Shown: piece after piece, positions 26,110 through 36,514 of the stretch
How positions within the stretch are numbered: position 1 is the first letter of the stretch
Layout: every line of letters starts with the position of its first letter
Source: Legionella moravica DSM 19234
Lineage (GTDB): Bacteria; Pseudomonadota; Gammaproteobacteria; Legionellales; Legionellaceae
DNA: 64,000 nucleotides
Assembly: GCF_000423305.1 (NCBI RefSeq)
Contig: NZ_AUHS01000003.1
Span: forward strand, 62,001-126,000
Reading direction: 5' to 3'
Program-made: the position numbers and the translations under genes
The notes under the pieces: generated by a model
Database searches by the model: none
What the model was told of the DNA's origin: nothing
What the model saw: only the letters and a program-made list of their open reading frames with translations

Positions 26110-28107
26110 TCAAGTCAGCAGGCTTTTTAAACCGGCTAAATGAGATTTGGCAATATGTTTAGATTTCTCTTCACAACGCTCACCACCTTTACCAAACCAC
26201 TCAAGATTATCTTGAGGCAATTCATCCAAAAAGCGGCTGGGAATGCAATCCTGAAGCTCACCAGCTCGACGCCGTTGTTTGGCCAGAGTAAAACAAAGGC
26301 CTTTTTGCGCTCGTGTAATACCAACATAAGCTAATCGTCGTTCTTCCTCAATCTGATCATCATCGATACTGACTCGATGGGGTAACAATTCCTCTTCCAT
26401 TCCCACCAGATAAACATAGGGAAATTCGAGACCTTTTGACGCATGCAAGGTCATTAATTGAAGGGTATCGTTATCTTGTTCATCTGACTGTTCCAAAATA
26501 TCGATCAATATTAATTTATTCACTACATCAGCTAAAGTGTGCTCAGGATTCTTTTTCAATAACCTGTCGACCCATTCAAGCAATTCCCATACATTATCCA
26601 TTCTCTTTTGTGCTTTGGCAGGAGTATCACTTTGTTCGTAAATATGCGCTTCATATCCACTGTCCTCAACCATTTGCCTTAAATGCTCAAGAACCGCTCC
26701 GGAAGACAATCGTCCTTTAACCTGTTCGATCCAGGCCTTAAAAGTCTGCAAAGCCGCCCTAGGTTTATCTGAAAGATGTTCACTTAATGCCAGATGATCC
26801 GCCCCTGCATACAGACTCAATCCTCTTGATTGAGCATAGCGACCCAACGCATCAAGAGTGGTGTCGCCAATACCTCGTTTGGGGGTATTGATCACACGCA
26901 CAAAAGCAGCATCGTCCGCTTCATTACAGAGTAATTTTAAATAAGCAAATACATCTTTTACCTCAGCCTTGGCAAACCAGGATTGTCCGCCGCTAATGCG
27001 ATACGGAATTCCATAATTGCGTAATACTTTTTCAAAAATTCTGGATTGGTGGTTTCCCCGATATAAAATGGCATAATCACCGTAATTAGTCCGGGAACGC
27101 ATTTTATGACTGATTAAGTCAGCAACTACATGCTCCGCTTCATCTTGATCATCCCTGCAACTGATGACTCTGAGTAATTCTCCATGCCCCAGATCACTCC
27201 ACAATTTCTTTTCAAACAAGTGTTGATTATTAGCGATTAAATGATTTGCTGTATGCAAAATTCGACTGGTCGAACGATAATTTTGCTCCAGTTTAATGAT
27301 TTTAAGTTGAGGGTAATCGCGTTGTAATTGCTCCAGATTTTCAGGCTTGGCACCACGCCAGGCGTAAATAGACTGATCATCATCTCCAACTACCGTAAAA
27401 TGGGCTCGAACGCCAACCAGTTTTTTTACTAATAAATACTGACTGGTATTTGAATCCTGATATTCATCAACCAATAAATGACGTATTTTATTTTGCCAAT
27501 ACTCCAATACATCCGGATGCTCTGTTAGCAGACTCACCGGCAATCGAATCAAATCATCAAAATCTACGGCATTATACGATTTTAATGCCTGTTGATAGCG
27601 AGGATATATCAATGATGCTTCTACCTGAACAGGTGTATCCAGGGGACAATTTAAAACCGATTCAGGGCTTAACAAATCATTTTTCCATCGAGAAATTTGC
27701 TGCTGAATTTGCAGCATGTACTCGCGTTCATTCGCTTTATTAGCAGTGAGAAAATGGCGTAAAACCTGCAAACAATCCTCACTGTCAAAAATAGAAAAAC
27801 CTTTTCTTAACTCACATAAAGCGGCATCACGTTTGATCATACTTAAACCTAAAGTATGAAACGTAGCAACTTTCAACCCACGACGGCTTGATGACGGCAG
27901 GACTGTAGCAACCCGGGCGCGCATTTCATTTGCCGCTTTGTTAGTAAACGTTACGGCACAAACTGATTTGGCGGAGTAGCCACAGGTATTGATTAAATAG
28001 CCAATTTTTTGAGTGATAACTCGTGTCTTACCACTTCCAGCGCCAGCAAGAACCAACAAAGGCCCATCAATATAATGTACTGCTGCCATTTGTTGGCTAT
28101 TCAACAT
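26110..28107 (-). CDS. rep: ATP-dependent DNA helicase Rep (UvrD/PcrA superfamily)
   Basis: A 665-residue SF1 helicase moving 3' to 5' on DNA, acting at the replication fork to clear proteins and restart. Visible motifs in order: Walker A LAGAGSGKT near residue 18, motif II VDEYQDSN near 214, GDDDQSIYAWRGA near 239, the LEQNYRS motif, and motif V/VI LMTLHASKGLEFPYV and RRLAYVGITRA near 535-600. The length is closer to Rep (about 670) than UvrD (about 720), and the C-terminal PcrA/UvrD Tudor-like tail seems absent. It is convergent with mavN across 97 bases. Confidence 0.93.
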   Translation of the reverse strand: MLNSQQMAAVHYIDGPLLVLAGAGSGKTRVITQKIGYLINTCGYSAKSVCAVTFTNKAANEMRARVATVLPSSSRRGLKVATFHTLGLSMIKRDAALCELRKGFSIFDSEDCLQVLRHFLTANKANEREYMLQIQQQISRWKNDLLSPESVLNCPLDTPVQVEASLIYPRYQQALKSYNAVDFDDLIRLPVSLLTEHPDVLEYWQNKIRHLLVDEYQDSNTSQYLLVKKLVGVRAHFTVVGDDDQSIYAWRGAKPENLEQLQRDYPQLKIIKLEQNYRSTSRILHTANHLIANNQHLFEKKLWSDLGHGELLRVISCRDDQDEAEHVVADLISHKMRSRTNYGDYAILYRGNHQSRIFEKVLRNYGIPYRISGGQSWFAKAEVKDVFAYLKLLCNEADDAAFVRVINTPKRGIGDTTLDALGRYAQSRGLSLYAGADHLALSEHLSDKPRAALQTFKAWIEQVKGRLSSGAVLEHLRQMVEDSGYEAHIYEQSDTPAKAQKRMDNVWELLEWVDRLLKKNPEHTLADVVNKLILIDILEQSDEQDNDTLQLMTLHASKGLEFPYVYLVGMEEELLPHRVSIDDDQIEEERRLAYVGITRAQKGLCFTLAKQRRRAGELQDCIPSRFLDELPQDNLEWFGKGGERCEEKSKHIAKSHLAGLKSLLT

Positions 28108-28166
28108 ACTTTAATCTCGTGCAAAAAGAGGGCATTATCGCTTACCCTGACTTTTCGAATCAACTG

Positions 28167-28316
28167 TTAATTGCTGGATCGCTCCACGTCAAACTCTTCT
28201 TCATTATCCGAGTCAATAAATTCATCCTTTTTTTCGATTTCATTGATCTCGGTAATCCCAAACAATAGTTTATCTATGGTCTTAAACAGTGGCATAAGCA
28301 TGCTATTATTTTTCAT
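28167..28316 (-). CDS. Small acidic hypothetical protein
   Basis: A 49-codon frame from an ATG at 28316 with a good GAGGAA ribosome site eight bases upstream, ending at TAA 28167-28169. The product has a short amphipathic N-terminal half (MKNNSMLMPLFKTIDKLLFG) and a strongly acidic second half rich in Glu and Asp. It lies between the divergent rep and hslO genes, in a 475-base region with no other gene. Codon composition and the ribosome site argue that it is real, but I recognise no homolog. Confidence 0.5.
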   Translation of the reverse strand: MKNNSMLMPLFKTIDKLLFGITEINEIEKKDEFIDSDNEEEFDVERSSN

Positions 28317-28548
28317 AATAATTCCTCAGGTGTATTTAGGGGGTTTTTTAAGAATAGATCAAGACCACCGAATTTCCAGGAAATACTCAAAAAATAGTTT
28401 CAAAATGTATCTTAAAAAGAACCTAAGTAGCCATATAACGTCCTGGCCTGCAAATAAATTAAATCTCAGACTATTCCGCTCCTTAAAGCTCGCTGCACGG
28501 GTGTTTTTAATCACAGGATTGGCTATGAATACTCTGACCATATTATGT

Positions 28549-28554
28549 TATAAT
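28549..28554 (+). promoter_or_regulatory. Promoter -10 element for hslO
   Basis: A perfect TATAAT lies 29 bases ahead of the hslO start, preceded by TG-like context but with no good -35 hexamer at the usual distance. Heat-shock control cannot be judged from this. Confidence 0.4.
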
Positions 28555-28582
28555 AGGCAAATTTGTGTAACGAGCTTTTCCA

Positions 28583-29428
28583 ATGAAAGAATCAGATACA
28601 TTACAACGATTCATTTTTGAACATGCCAACATCCGTGGCGAAATTGTCCATATTGAAAAAACATTTCAAACCATAATGAATCAACGTACCTATCCACCTA
28701 TGGTTAAAAACTTATTAGGTGAGGCTATTGTTTCCTGCCTCTTGTTAGCCAGCAGTATTAAATTTGAAGGAGGTTTGAGTTTACAGTTTCAGGGGGACCA
28801 TCGATTACCATTGCTGATTGTGCAATGTGATCACGAATTAAACATAAGGGCTTTTGCCAAGTGCGCCGAAGATCTGGAAATTATCGATTACGCAACAGCA
28901 TTTCTTCAAGGTCAAATGGTACTCACCATCAGTCAAAATAATCAAACCCAGGTATACCAAAGTATGGTACCGCTTCAATCGACATCGATGAGTGAAAATC
29001 TGATGGGCTATTTTGCGCATTCGGAACAAGTAGCGACACGCGTCTGGTTGGCAGTAAATAATGAGATGGCTGCAGGCATGCTGCTTCAGTTGATGCCAGG
29101 ACAAGACACGTTGCAAAGAGAACAGTTTTGGGAATATGCCGTACAACTGGGACAAACGGTTAGCGAAGAAGAATTATTAATCCTGGACAATCAAACCCTG
29201 CTCTATCGGCTTTATAACGAAACTGATCTCAGAATATTTGAATCTCGATCTACTCGCTTTCAATGTCGGTGTACGAATGAAAAGATGAGGCAGGTGATTA
29301 CTACTCTGGGCAAAGAGGACGCCGAAGCCTTATTGCAAGAACAAGGTGCGATTGAGATAAACTGTGATTTCTGCAATCAGAAATATACCTTTGACTCCAT
29401 AGACGTTGCCCTGTTGTTTCATCAATAG
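28583..29428 (+). CDS. hslO: Hsp33 redox-regulated chaperone
   Basis: A 281-residue cytoplasmic holdase that is activated when oxidation releases its zinc and forms disulfides. The four zinc cysteines are intact: Cys228 and Cys230 in QCRCT, Cys261 and Cys264 in CDFC. The N-terminal domain (about 1-180) and linker have normal length. Legionella meets oxidants in phagocytes, which fits the role. It is convergent with the small unknown gene downstream, with a shared hairpin between them. Confidence 0.96.
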   Translation: MKESDTLQRFIFEHANIRGEIVHIEKTFQTIMNQRTYPPMVKNLLGEAIVSCLLLASSIKFEGGLSLQFQGDHRLPLLIVQCDHELNIRAFAKCAEDLEIIDYATAFLQGQMVLTISQNNQTQVYQSMVPLQSTSMSENLMGYFAHSEQVATRVWLAVNNEMAAGMLLQLMPGQDTLQREQFWEYAVQLGQTVSEEELLILDNQTLLYRLYNETDLRIFESRSTRFQCRCTNEKMRQVITTLGKEDAEALLQEQGAIEINCDFCNQKYTFDSIDVALLFHQ

Positions 29429-29492
29429 ACTGGTATCAAATTACATGCAAAACCAGCATATTTACATAAAAGTCATCTAAGATAACCACCAT

Positions 29493-29533
29493 TAGTCTCA
29501 GTAGTGACTTCAGTCGGAATCAACACTGAGACT
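29493..29533. terminator. Bidirectional hairpin between hslO and the next gene
   Basis: A perfect 10-bp stem tagtctcagt/actgagacta lies between the convergent genes, 65 bases from hslO and 23 from the other stop. It likely ends both transcripts, though T-runs are short. Confidence 0.5.
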
Positions 29534-29555
29534 ATAAATTGCTTCAATCAGATGA

Positions 29556-30053
29556 TTACTGTAGTGTTAAGTCAATTGAAGATAAAATACCTTTGTCTTT
29601 TGGACTAAATTGCACGTACTCCCCGCGCATAGCCTGTAATATTTGTTGTAATGTAATGAATTGCGCGCTTAACTGAAAATACAAATCGGCTGACTCACTT
29701 TCCTGCAATTCACCTGCTGTTAAATAGGCAGCTTGCCCCATATCAGAAAAATAACTCAGGCTCACATGACGCTTTTTCGCAATCCCGGGAAAAAGTCCAC
29801 AGAACAGAAGACTCTTATCCCCTACATCGCGCAATAATTCTAATTGCAGCTGTCGTGGTTTACGCATGGAATCAAGGAAATCAAGAGCCACAACCGATTC
29901 AATCAATTTGGGGCCTTGGGAAAAACGCATTAATAAAAAAACGAGATAACTTTCCGTGTTTTCGTTCAAAATTAATCGTGTAGACGCTTGAGCTTCATTA
30001 ACCAAAGCATGCCATTGACTAATATCGGTGGGATGTAAAATTAGTTGCTTCAT
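29556..30053 (-). CDS. Conserved-looking hypothetical protein
   Basis: A 165-residue soluble protein with no signal peptide or membrane helix. The sequence has regular alternation of hydrophobic and charged residues and a motif GDKSLLFCGLFPG around residues 77-89. The ATG follows a GGGGGAAG ribosome site closely. I do not recognise the family. It is transcribed leftward, convergent with hslO, and lies upstream of nothing else in the same direction except the phytase gene, which is 221 bases away and in front of it with respect to transcription, so they may share a transcript. Function unknown. Confidence 0.75.
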   Translation of the reverse strand: MKQLILHPTDISQWHALVNEAQASTRLILNENTESYLVFLLMRFSQGPKLIESVVALDFLDSMRKPRQLQLELLRDVGDKSLLFCGLFPGIAKKRHVSLSYFSDMGQAAYLTAGELQESESADLYFQLSAQFITLQQILQAMRGEYVQFSPKDKGILSSIDLTLQ

Positions 30054-30218
30054 AAACTTCCCCCTTTTTTTACTTCCTAATATTAGTCTAGCAAAGCTTG
30101 TACCAAAATATCAGAGAGATCATGGAATAAATGGTTAATATGCTGTAACTATGTTTAACGCATCAATATTTTATCTGCGATAAAAAAATGACGGGACTTT
30201 GTCATCATTTTGACAGAA

Positions 30219-30246
30219 GCGGGTTGCTCGGTTGAAGCGAACCCGC
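30219..30246 (-). terminator. Hairpin past the phytase gene
   Basis: A 7-bp stem gcgggtt/aacccgc lies 29 bases beyond the stop of the leftward phytase gene. A moderate T content follows on the minus strand; weak terminator candidate. Confidence 0.35.
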
Positions 30247-30274
30247 AGAGGATAGAATGACAAGAATTCCAAAT

Positions 30275-31243
30275 TCAAATGGATTGATGCAATGCCTTCC
30301 ATTCAGTCCAGGTTCCAGAATATCCCATCAAGGACTGACGAGAAAACTCATAGAATTTCTTCAGGAATGCAATTCTCTTAATATAATAAGGAGTTAGCTC
30401 TGGATCCCCACGATAAATTTCCAAAAGGTTATAATATGGAGAAATGGAGGCCTGACGTTCTATTATTTCCTCAAAACTAACCTTGTCTGCGTTATTGAGC
30501 ATATCAAACATCGCCAGGATAGTTGAAGTACGTCCTTTGCCACCACGACAATGAACATGGAACCAGGTTTTTTTAGGCTTGCTACGGACCAAATTCAAAA
30601 ATGCATCGACCTCCGAATCCCGGGGAGCACGGTGATCGGTAATAAACAGGCGATGGTATTCAAAACCCCATTTTGAAACATAATACTCTTCATTTCTAAC
30701 GGTTCCGACAGCCATGGATTTCCCATTGAAATACTGTTTTTGTCGATATTGAGGCACTGTTAAAATTCCGGGTATGGTTTTTCTAAAGCGTAAAGTCGCC
30801 AGCCAATTTTCTTGATCCTGCGCGCTTTGGGCATTGGTTTTGCCAAGATTGAGCCAGTTATAATCGCTAACAAGAGTAATCGCCCTTCCGTTTAAATAAC
30901 CATGACTTTCCTGTCTTAAATCCAGTACGATGACCGGTTTGCCATTTTTAGGCCGGCGCATCGCAATATATTCAGCGATAGTCCGCCATCCCTTTTCGCT
31001 CGGTTCTTCACTTCCGGATAAATAAAGGTCATGAATACCCTGAATATTGCCGTTATAAGCATCAGCAATTGTTGCGACATCACGCATCCATTCAACGGAG
31101 GAAAATTGGGTTTTACTGTCCTGCACAATGCAAGGATTATCTACAGTGGATTCACAGACAGCGGGTAATGGGGCAGAAAAAACACGTCCTTGTATTAAAA
31201 AAAACATCATTAATACAACTTTAAATCCTTTAAAGTCATTCAT
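30275..31243 (-). CDS. lppA: Cysteine (PTP-like) phytase LppA
   Basis: A 322-residue protein-tyrosine-phosphatase fold enzyme of the cysteine phytase type, removing phosphates from inositol hexakisphosphate. The P-loop [10 protein letters not shown] carries Cys232 and Arg238 (C-x5-R). Upstream, [15 protein letters not shown] places the likely general acid at Asp203, in the TDHxxP context typical of PhyA-like enzymes. An N-terminal stretch (residues 7-23) looks like a Sec signal peptide. L. pneumophila LppA (Lpg2819, as I recall) is reported as a Dot/Icm-translocated phytase that counters growth restriction by phytate. The signal peptide sits oddly with that route and deserves attention. Alternative: a phosphoinositide or protein phosphatase. 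Confidence 0.85.
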   Translation of the reverse strand: MNDFKGFKVVLMMFFLIQGRVFSAPLPAVCESTVDNPCIVQDSKTQFSSVEWMRDVATIADAYNGNIQGIHDLYLSGSEEPSEKGWRTIAEYIAMRRPKNGKPVIVLDLRQESHGYLNGRAITLVSDYNWLNLGKTNAQSAQDQENWLATLRFRKTIPGILTVPQYRQKQYFNGKSMAVGTVRNEEYYVSKWGFEYHRLFITDHRAPRDSEVDAFLNLVRSKPKKTWFHVHCRGGKGRTSTILAMFDMLNNADKVSFEEIIERQASISPYYNLLEIYRGDPELTPYYIKRIAFLKKFYEFSRQSLMGYSGTWTEWKALHQSI

Positions 31244-31456
31244 ATTAAAGCCTTAAAAAAATGCAACTTCTCAATATCCATGAAACCATCATCCATAACG
31301 CATAGCGTTCTTCCGGACAGTGACACAGTGCTTTTTTTGGAGATCCTTCACTGAGCTCAGAATGGACAGGATTCTCAAAGGTACTGAGAGATTACTACAA
31401 AAAAACTCAATTCATTCTATTTAAATGTTTTTTCATCTTCAACATAATTTTTAGCC

Positions 31457-31578
31457 ACTCAATTGAAAAAAATCCAAGGTTGAGACAAAAAAAATTGTTA
31501 ATGAAGGAGTTACAACAATTTAATGACTTAATAAAAAATTTCTTTTAACGAAGGGATTGGGCGTTTTTCGTAAGTCCT
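31457..31578. repeat. 120-bp dispersed repeat, copy B
   Basis: Matches the copy at 23751-23870 at both ends (aaaaaaatccaag start; gattgggcgtttttcgtaagtcctg end, shown here in two parts) and in the middle with divergence. It occupies part of the 460-base gap 31244-31703 between the divergent phytase and typA genes. The rest of that gap shows no gene. Confidence 0.6.
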
Positions 31579-31626
31579 GATAGAATTAACACCCAGTATC
31601 GGATAGGATTTAGTCAGCAATTCGTG

Positions 31627-31632
31627 TATAAT
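31627..31632 (+). promoter_or_regulatory. Promoter -10 element for typA
   Basis: TATAAT with a TG two bases upstream (tgtataat) sits 71 bases ahead of the typA ATG, just after the dispersed repeat. An extended -10 could compensate for the poor -35. Confidence 0.45.
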
Positions 31633-31703
31633 GTTGAAACTATGAACAAATACCCAGCTATTCCTTAACATTAATTCCAGCAATTCCCAACTAAAGGTTA
31701 TTT

Positions 31704-33530
31704 ATGATTGAACAGATTCGCAATATTGCCATTATCGCACACGTTGACCATGGCAAAACAACTCTTGTAGACAAACTACTTCAGCAAACTGGTACTTTAA
31801 ATGAACGTGCGCCCAAGGTTGAGCGAGTCATGGACTCTAATGCACTTGAAAAAGAACGGGGAATCACCATTCTTGCCAAAAATACGTGTGTTTATTGGAA
31901 TGGATATCAAATTAATATCGTTGATACCCCGGGGCATGCGGATTTTGGTGGAGAAGTAGAGCGTATACTCTCTATGGTTGACTGCGTTCTTCTATTAGTC
32001 GACGCTGTTGACGGCCCTATGCCTCAAACTCGATTTGTAACTCAGAAAGCCTTTGCCAGAGGCTTAAATCCTATTGTTGTCATTAACAAAATAGACAGAC
32101 CTGGAGCAAGACCTGACTGGGTCATGGATCAGGTGTTTGATTTGTTTGATAATCTTGGGGCCAACGACACCCAATTGGATTTTCCTGTGGTCTATGCTTC
32201 CGCCCTCAATGGTTTTGCCAAACTCAATCTGGAAGACGAAGCAACGGATATGTCAGCGTTACTGCAAACTATTATTGATAAAGTTGCGCCTCCAGATGTG
32301 GACCCGAATGGTCCCTTCCAAATGCAAATCAGCTCATTAGCCTACTCTACTTATGTAGGCACCATAGGCATCGGACGAATCACCAGAGGTCAAATTAAAG
32401 CAAAATCGCCTGTAAAAATCATAGATAAAGACGGCAACATGCGTAGTGGCCGCTTATTGCAATTACTTGGTTTTAAAGGGCTGGAGCGAGTTGAAATCGA
32501 AGAGGCTGGAGCGGGTAATATTATCGCGATAACGGGAATTGAAAACCTGAATATCTCCGATACCATATGCGATCCCAATACAGTAGAAGCGTTGCCTGCA
32601 TTAATGGTCGATGAACCCACCATCAGCATGACGTTCCAGGTTAATGATTCTCCATTTGCTGGCCAGGAAGGTAAATTTGTCACCTCCCGTAAAATTCGCG
32701 AACGTCTGGATACTGAATTATTGCACAATGTGGCTTTACGTGTTGAGGATTGCGAAGATCCCGATAAATTCAGAGTGTCTGGTCGAGGGGAATTGCATTT
32801 ATCCATTCTGATTGAAAACATGCGCCGTGAAGGTTATGAGTTAGCCATCAGTAAGCCGGAAGTCATTATTCGGGAAGTAGATGGAGAACTGCAAGAGCCT
32901 TATGAACGCCTGACAGTAGACGTTGAAGAAAGTCACCAGGGCACCATCATGGAGAAACTGGGTGAACGTCGTGGCGACATGCAAAACATGGTTCCGGATG
33001 GAAAAGGTCGAGTCCGATTGGATTATATTATACCGACTCGAGGCTTGATTGGATTCCACAATGAATTTTTGTCATGCACCTCTGGTACTGGATTAATGTA
33101 CCACGTTTACGATCATTATGGCCCCGCGATTAAAGGCCGAATCGGCAAACGCACCAACGGCGTGATGATCGCAAATTGCCAAGGTACCGCACGTGGCTTC
33201 GCTCTGTTCAACCTGCAAGAGCGTGGACGCTTGTTTCTCGATCCTCAAGCTACTTGCTATGAAGGAATGATTGTAGGGATTCATGCCAGAGATAATGACC
33301 TGGTAGTGAATGTGACCAAAGAAAAGCAATTAACCAATATGCGTGCTTCCGGTACTGACGAGAACATCATCCTTACTCCGCCAATCAAGTTAACTCTGGA
33401 ACAGGCTTTGGAGTTTATTGATGATGACGAACTGGTTGAAGTAACACCAAATTCAATTCGGTTGCGTAAGAAATCCTTAAAAGAGCACGACAGGAAAAAA
33501 GCATCACGTATTGCTAATAGTGAAGAATAA
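31704..33530 (+). CDS. typA: Ribosome-associated GTPase TypA/BipA
   Basis: A 608-residue translational GTPase that binds the ribosome and aids 50S assembly and stress translation. G1 is AHVDHGKTT at about residues 11-19, G3 DTPGHAD near 74-80 and G4 NKID near 128-131. Domains II, III, V and the BipA-specific C-terminal domain follow, and the total length is standard. The last bases overlap a possible upstream start of nadK, and the two genes are only seven bases apart with the preferred start, so they are probably co-transcribed with recN. Confidence 0.97.
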   Translation: MIEQIRNIAIIAHVDHGKTTLVDKLLQQTGTLNERAPKVERVMDSNALEKERGITILAKNTCVYWNGYQINIVDTPGHADFGGEVERILSMVDCVLLLVDAVDGPMPQTRFVTQKAFARGLNPIVVINKIDRPGARPDWVMDQVFDLFDNLGANDTQLDFPVVYASALNGFAKLNLEDEATDMSALLQTIIDKVAPPDVDPNGPFQMQISSLAYSTYVGTIGIGRITRGQIKAKSPVKIIDKDGNMRSGRLLQLLGFKGLERVEIEEAGAGNIIAITGIENLNISDTICDPNTVEALPALMVDEPTISMTFQVNDSPFAGQEGKFVTSRKIRERLDTELLHNVALRVEDCEDPDKFRVSGRGELHLSILIENMRREGYELAISKPEVIIREVDGELQEPYERLTVDVEESHQGTIMEKLGERRGDMQNMVPDGKGRVRLDYIIPTRGLIGFHNEFLSCTSGTGLMYHVYDHYGPAIKGRIGKRTNGVMIANCQGTARGFALFNLQERGRLFLDPQATCYEGMIVGIHARDNDLVVNVTKEKQLTNMRASGTDENIILTPPIKLTLEQALEFIDDDELVEVTPNSIRLRKKSLKEHDRKKASRIANSEE

Positions 33531-33537
33531 TAACGAA

Positions 33538-34425
33538 ATGAAACAAAAATTTAAGCGAGTCATACTCTATGCTCGTCAGCATAGAGCCAATCAAGGTGTA
33601 AGCGAAAGCTTACACCGACTGGTTGAATTTTTAACAAATCAGAACATCAAAATCTATCAGGATCAAGATACTACTGCCGGTTTCATGATGAACATCCCCA
33701 TATTAGCTCGAGAAGATATGGGAGAAAAAGAGGATTTAATCATCGTTGTAGGTGGTGATGGCAGCCTGCTTTCTGCAGCACGAATGGCAATCCAAGTAAA
33801 TACACCTGTAATTGGAATTAACCGAGGTCGTCTGGGCTTTTTGACGGACATACTGCCTCAGGATATAGAAACTCAACTGGGTGCTGTATTGAACGGTTCT
33901 TATGAAGAAGAACAACGGTTCTTGCTGCATACCCGAATTTACGATCAGGATAAAACCTATTTTGAAGGCGATGCGCTTAACGATGTGGTTTTAGGCAGGG
34001 GAAAAGAAACCCATCTGATCGAGTTTGATGTGTACGTTAATCAACAACTGGTTAGTCATTATCGCTCCGATGGTATGATCTTATCCACACCTACTGGCTC
34101 TACTGCTTATGCTCTATCAGCCGGAGGCCCTATTATGCACCCCCAACTGAATGCGATTGTGCTAGTACCCATGTTTTCGCATAGCCTTAGTTCCCGGCCT
34201 CTCGTGGTTGACGGGGAAGCTAAAATTGAACTGCACATCAGCGAGTTTAATGAAACTGAATTACGGGTCAGTTGTGATGGCCATGAATCACGAATGGTTA
34301 AACCAGGTCAACGTGTGTCAATATACAAAAATGGCAATCAACTCCGCTTGTTACATCCACTGGATTACCATTATTATGATACATTACGTAGTAAACTTGG
34401 CTGGGAATCAAAACATCAGGGATAA
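33538..34425 (+). CDS. nadK: NAD kinase
   Basis: A 295-residue kinase that phosphorylates NAD to NADP. The GGDGS motif in [13 protein letters not shown] is at about residues 72-76, followed by the NE-type region and the [14 protein letters not shown] motif near 186-199. I start at the ATG at 33538, since translation from the upstream ATG at 33511 would overlap typA by 20 bases and add nine atypical residues. The recN start follows the stop by three bases, so nadK and recN are tightly coupled, as in many gamma-proteobacteria. Confidence 0.96.
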   Translation: MKQKFKRVILYARQHRANQGVSESLHRLVEFLTNQNIKIYQDQDTTAGFMMNIPILAREDMGEKEDLIIVVGGDGSLLSAARMAIQVNTPVIGINRGRLGFLTDILPQDIETQLGAVLNGSYEEEQRFLLHTRIYDQDKTYFEGDALNDVVLGRGKETHLIEFDVYVNQQLVSHYRSDGMILSTPTGSTAYALSAGGPIMHPQLNAIVLVPMFSHSLSSRPLVVDGEAKIELHISEFNETELRVSCDGHESRMVKPGQRVSIYKNGNQLRLLHPLDYHYYDTLRSKLGWESKHQG

Positions 34426-34428
34426 ATC

Positions 34429-36096
34429 ATGCTCACAACCTTGCGCATTGAACATTTCGCTATTGTTAAACAACTGGAACTGGATTTTTCAAAAGGCATG
34501 ACCGCCTTCACAGGTGAGACCGGAGCAGGCAAATCCATCATGATAGATGCCTTAATGCTGGCATTGGGTGGTCGTGGTGATGTCTCAGTTATTCGCCCTG
34601 GTCAGGAGAAATGTGATATTACCGCTGGTTTTATTTTTGATCAATTATCAGAGCCTGCCCAGTGGTTGGCAGAACACGATATTTCCTGTGATGAAGGCGA
34701 ACTATTTTTAAGGCGCATTATTTACGCTGAAGGACGATCAAAATCCTATATTAATGGCCAACCTGTTCCACTGCAAAAGGTAAAAGAACTCAGCGAAAAA
34801 CTGGTTCATATTCACGGACAACACCAGCACCAGACACTGATGCAACATCCAACACACAGACAGCAATTGGATCAATACGCCAATCACCCCAATTTATTGG
34901 ATGAAGTTTCTCGCTTGTACAAACAGTGTCAGCATATTAAGCTGGAAATAGATCAGTTAAAAAACCAGGAACAACAAGCAGACAGAATCAAATTATTGCA
35001 ATTCCAAATCGAGGAATTTGCAGCCCTGAATCTACAGGAAGGTGAAATTGTGGCATTGCATCAAGAACATCAAATGCTGCATCATGCCAGAGAATACCTG
35101 GAGCACAGCCATCATATAAATACCCTGCTTAATGGCGACGATCAGATGAATATCTGCTCAGGATTAAATCAAGTTATTCAATTAATCAATCAACTTCCTC
35201 AGGAACAAACTCAGATTAAGAATTCACTTGAACTGATTAACGGCGCCCTGATTCAATGCGAAGAAGCATTGAATGAAATGCACCAATTTAGCGAACGCGT
35301 CCAATTGGATCCCCAGCGCCTTCACGAAGTAGAAGAGCGGATGAGTGCCATCCATCACCTGGCTCGAAAATACCATATTGACAGCCATGCAATTCCTGAA
35401 CATGAACGTTTACTACACAATGAACTGGAACAGTTACAAAATGCGGAATGCCAATTAGCTCATTTGCAATTGCAGCTGAGCCAATTGACTAAATCCTATG
35501 ATAGGGCAGCACAAAATCTTACCGAATCACGACAGCTCCATGCTAAAAAATTAGCTCAGGAAATCACTGCCAGCATTCAACAATTGGGTATGCCAAAGGG
35601 CTGGATAGAAATTGACATTTCACCACTGGAAAAGATGCAGTCTCATGGCCGTGATAAAGTTGAATATAAAGTATGTACTAATCCCGGCATGGAGCCTGAT
35701 GTGCTGGGCAAGGTTGCTTCTGGTGGAGAGCTGTCCCGTATTGGTCTGGCCATTCAAATGATCACCGCGCAAAGAGGATCGACGCCAACCCTGTTATTTG
35801 ACGAAGTGGATGTCGGTATTGGCGGAGCTACTGCTGCACTGGTAGGAAAGATGCTCCGGAAGCTTGGAGAGCGATTACAGGTTTTCTGTGTGACTCATCA
35901 ACCACAGGTTGCAGCATCGGCTCACAATCACTTCAGGGTAGAGAAGCAAAGTGACAACAAACAAACAGTAACTCAAATTACACTTCTGAAATCAGATGAT
36001 AAAGTTGACGAAATTGCCCGAATGTTAGGGGGATTAACCATCACCGAGCAAACTCGTTCGCATGCAAAGGAACTTTTAATTCAGAGCAATGACTGA
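34429..36096 (+). CDS. recN: DNA repair protein RecN
   Basis: A 555-residue SMC-like ATPase in double-strand break repair. Walker A GETGAGKS is at about residues 29-36, the signature motif LGKVASGGELSRIGLA is near 430, and Walker B LLFDEVDVG near 462. The two halves of the head are separated by a long coiled coil (about 150-370) rich in Gln, Glu and His. No LexA box is evident; L. pneumophila lacks a classic SOS response. Third gene of the typA-nadK-recN run. Confidence 0.97.
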   Translation: MLTTLRIEHFAIVKQLELDFSKGMTAFTGETGAGKSIMIDALMLALGGRGDVSVIRPGQEKCDITAGFIFDQLSEPAQWLAEHDISCDEGELFLRRIIYAEGRSKSYINGQPVPLQKVKELSEKLVHIHGQHQHQTLMQHPTHRQQLDQYANHPNLLDEVSRLYKQCQHIKLEIDQLKNQEQQADRIKLLQFQIEEFAALNLQEGEIVALHQEHQMLHHAREYLEHSHHINTLLNGDDQMNICSGLNQVIQLINQLPQEQTQIKNSLELINGALIQCEEALNEMHQFSERVQLDPQRLHEVEERMSAIHHLARKYHIDSHAIPEHERLLHNELEQLQNAECQLAHLQLQLSQLTKSYDRAAQNLTESRQLHAKKLAQEITASIQQLGMPKGWIEIDISPLEKMQSHGRDKVEYKVCTNPGMEPDVLGKVASGGELSRIGLAIQMITAQRGSTPTLLFDEVDVGIGGATAALVGKMLRKLGERLQVFCVTHQPQVAASAHNHFRVEKQSDNKQTVTQITLLKSDDKVDEIARMLGGLTITEQTRSHAKELLIQSND

Positions 36097-36240
36097 TTTT
36101 GTTGATTAATCATTGTGCTTTTACTTTATTTTTGTGCCAAATCACCTTAATTTTAAAAAATATTAAAAATATTTCATAAAAAAACAGCACAAATAATAAA
36201 ATAATGCTACAATGGTTGGGTAACAATTTAGGAAAATAAC

Positions 36241-36447
36241 ATGTCAGATAAAATTCGCGGTACAGTAAAATGGTTTAATGAGTCCAAAGGTTTCGGTTTT
36301 CTAGAAAGTGGCGGTAAAGATTATTTTGTGCATTTCAGCGCAATCCAAAGCAGCGGTTTCAAAACTCTTGCTGAAGGTGCAACTGTAATGTTCAAAGCTA
36401 GCAACGGACAAAAAGGTCCTCAAGCTGAAGAAGTTGAAGTAGTCTAA
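36241..36447 (+). CDS. Cold-shock domain protein (CspA family)
   Basis: A 68-residue single cold-shock domain that binds single-stranded RNA or DNA. RNP1 is KGFGFLE (about residues 16-22) and RNP2 YFVHFS (28-33). The AT-rich 144-base leader contains a -10-like TACAAT at 36208-36213. A very strong terminator follows. A second family member lies at 61282-61497. Which of them responds to cold cannot be told from sequence. Confidence 0.95.
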   Translation: MSDKIRGTVKWFNESKGFGFLESGGKDYFVHFSAIQSSGFKTLAEGATVMFKASNGQKGPQAEEVEVV

Positions 36448-36460
36448 TTCATTTATTTTA

Positions 36461-36514
36461 CGCCTTGTTCGTGTCTAGATATTCTTATCTACTAATGAAC
36501 AAGGCGTTTTTTTT
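36461..36514 (+). terminator. Rho-independent terminator of the csp gene
   Basis: A perfect 10-bp stem cgccttgttc/gaacaaggcg (36461-36470, 36497-36506) is followed by eight T residues. The best terminator in the window. Confidence 0.88.
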
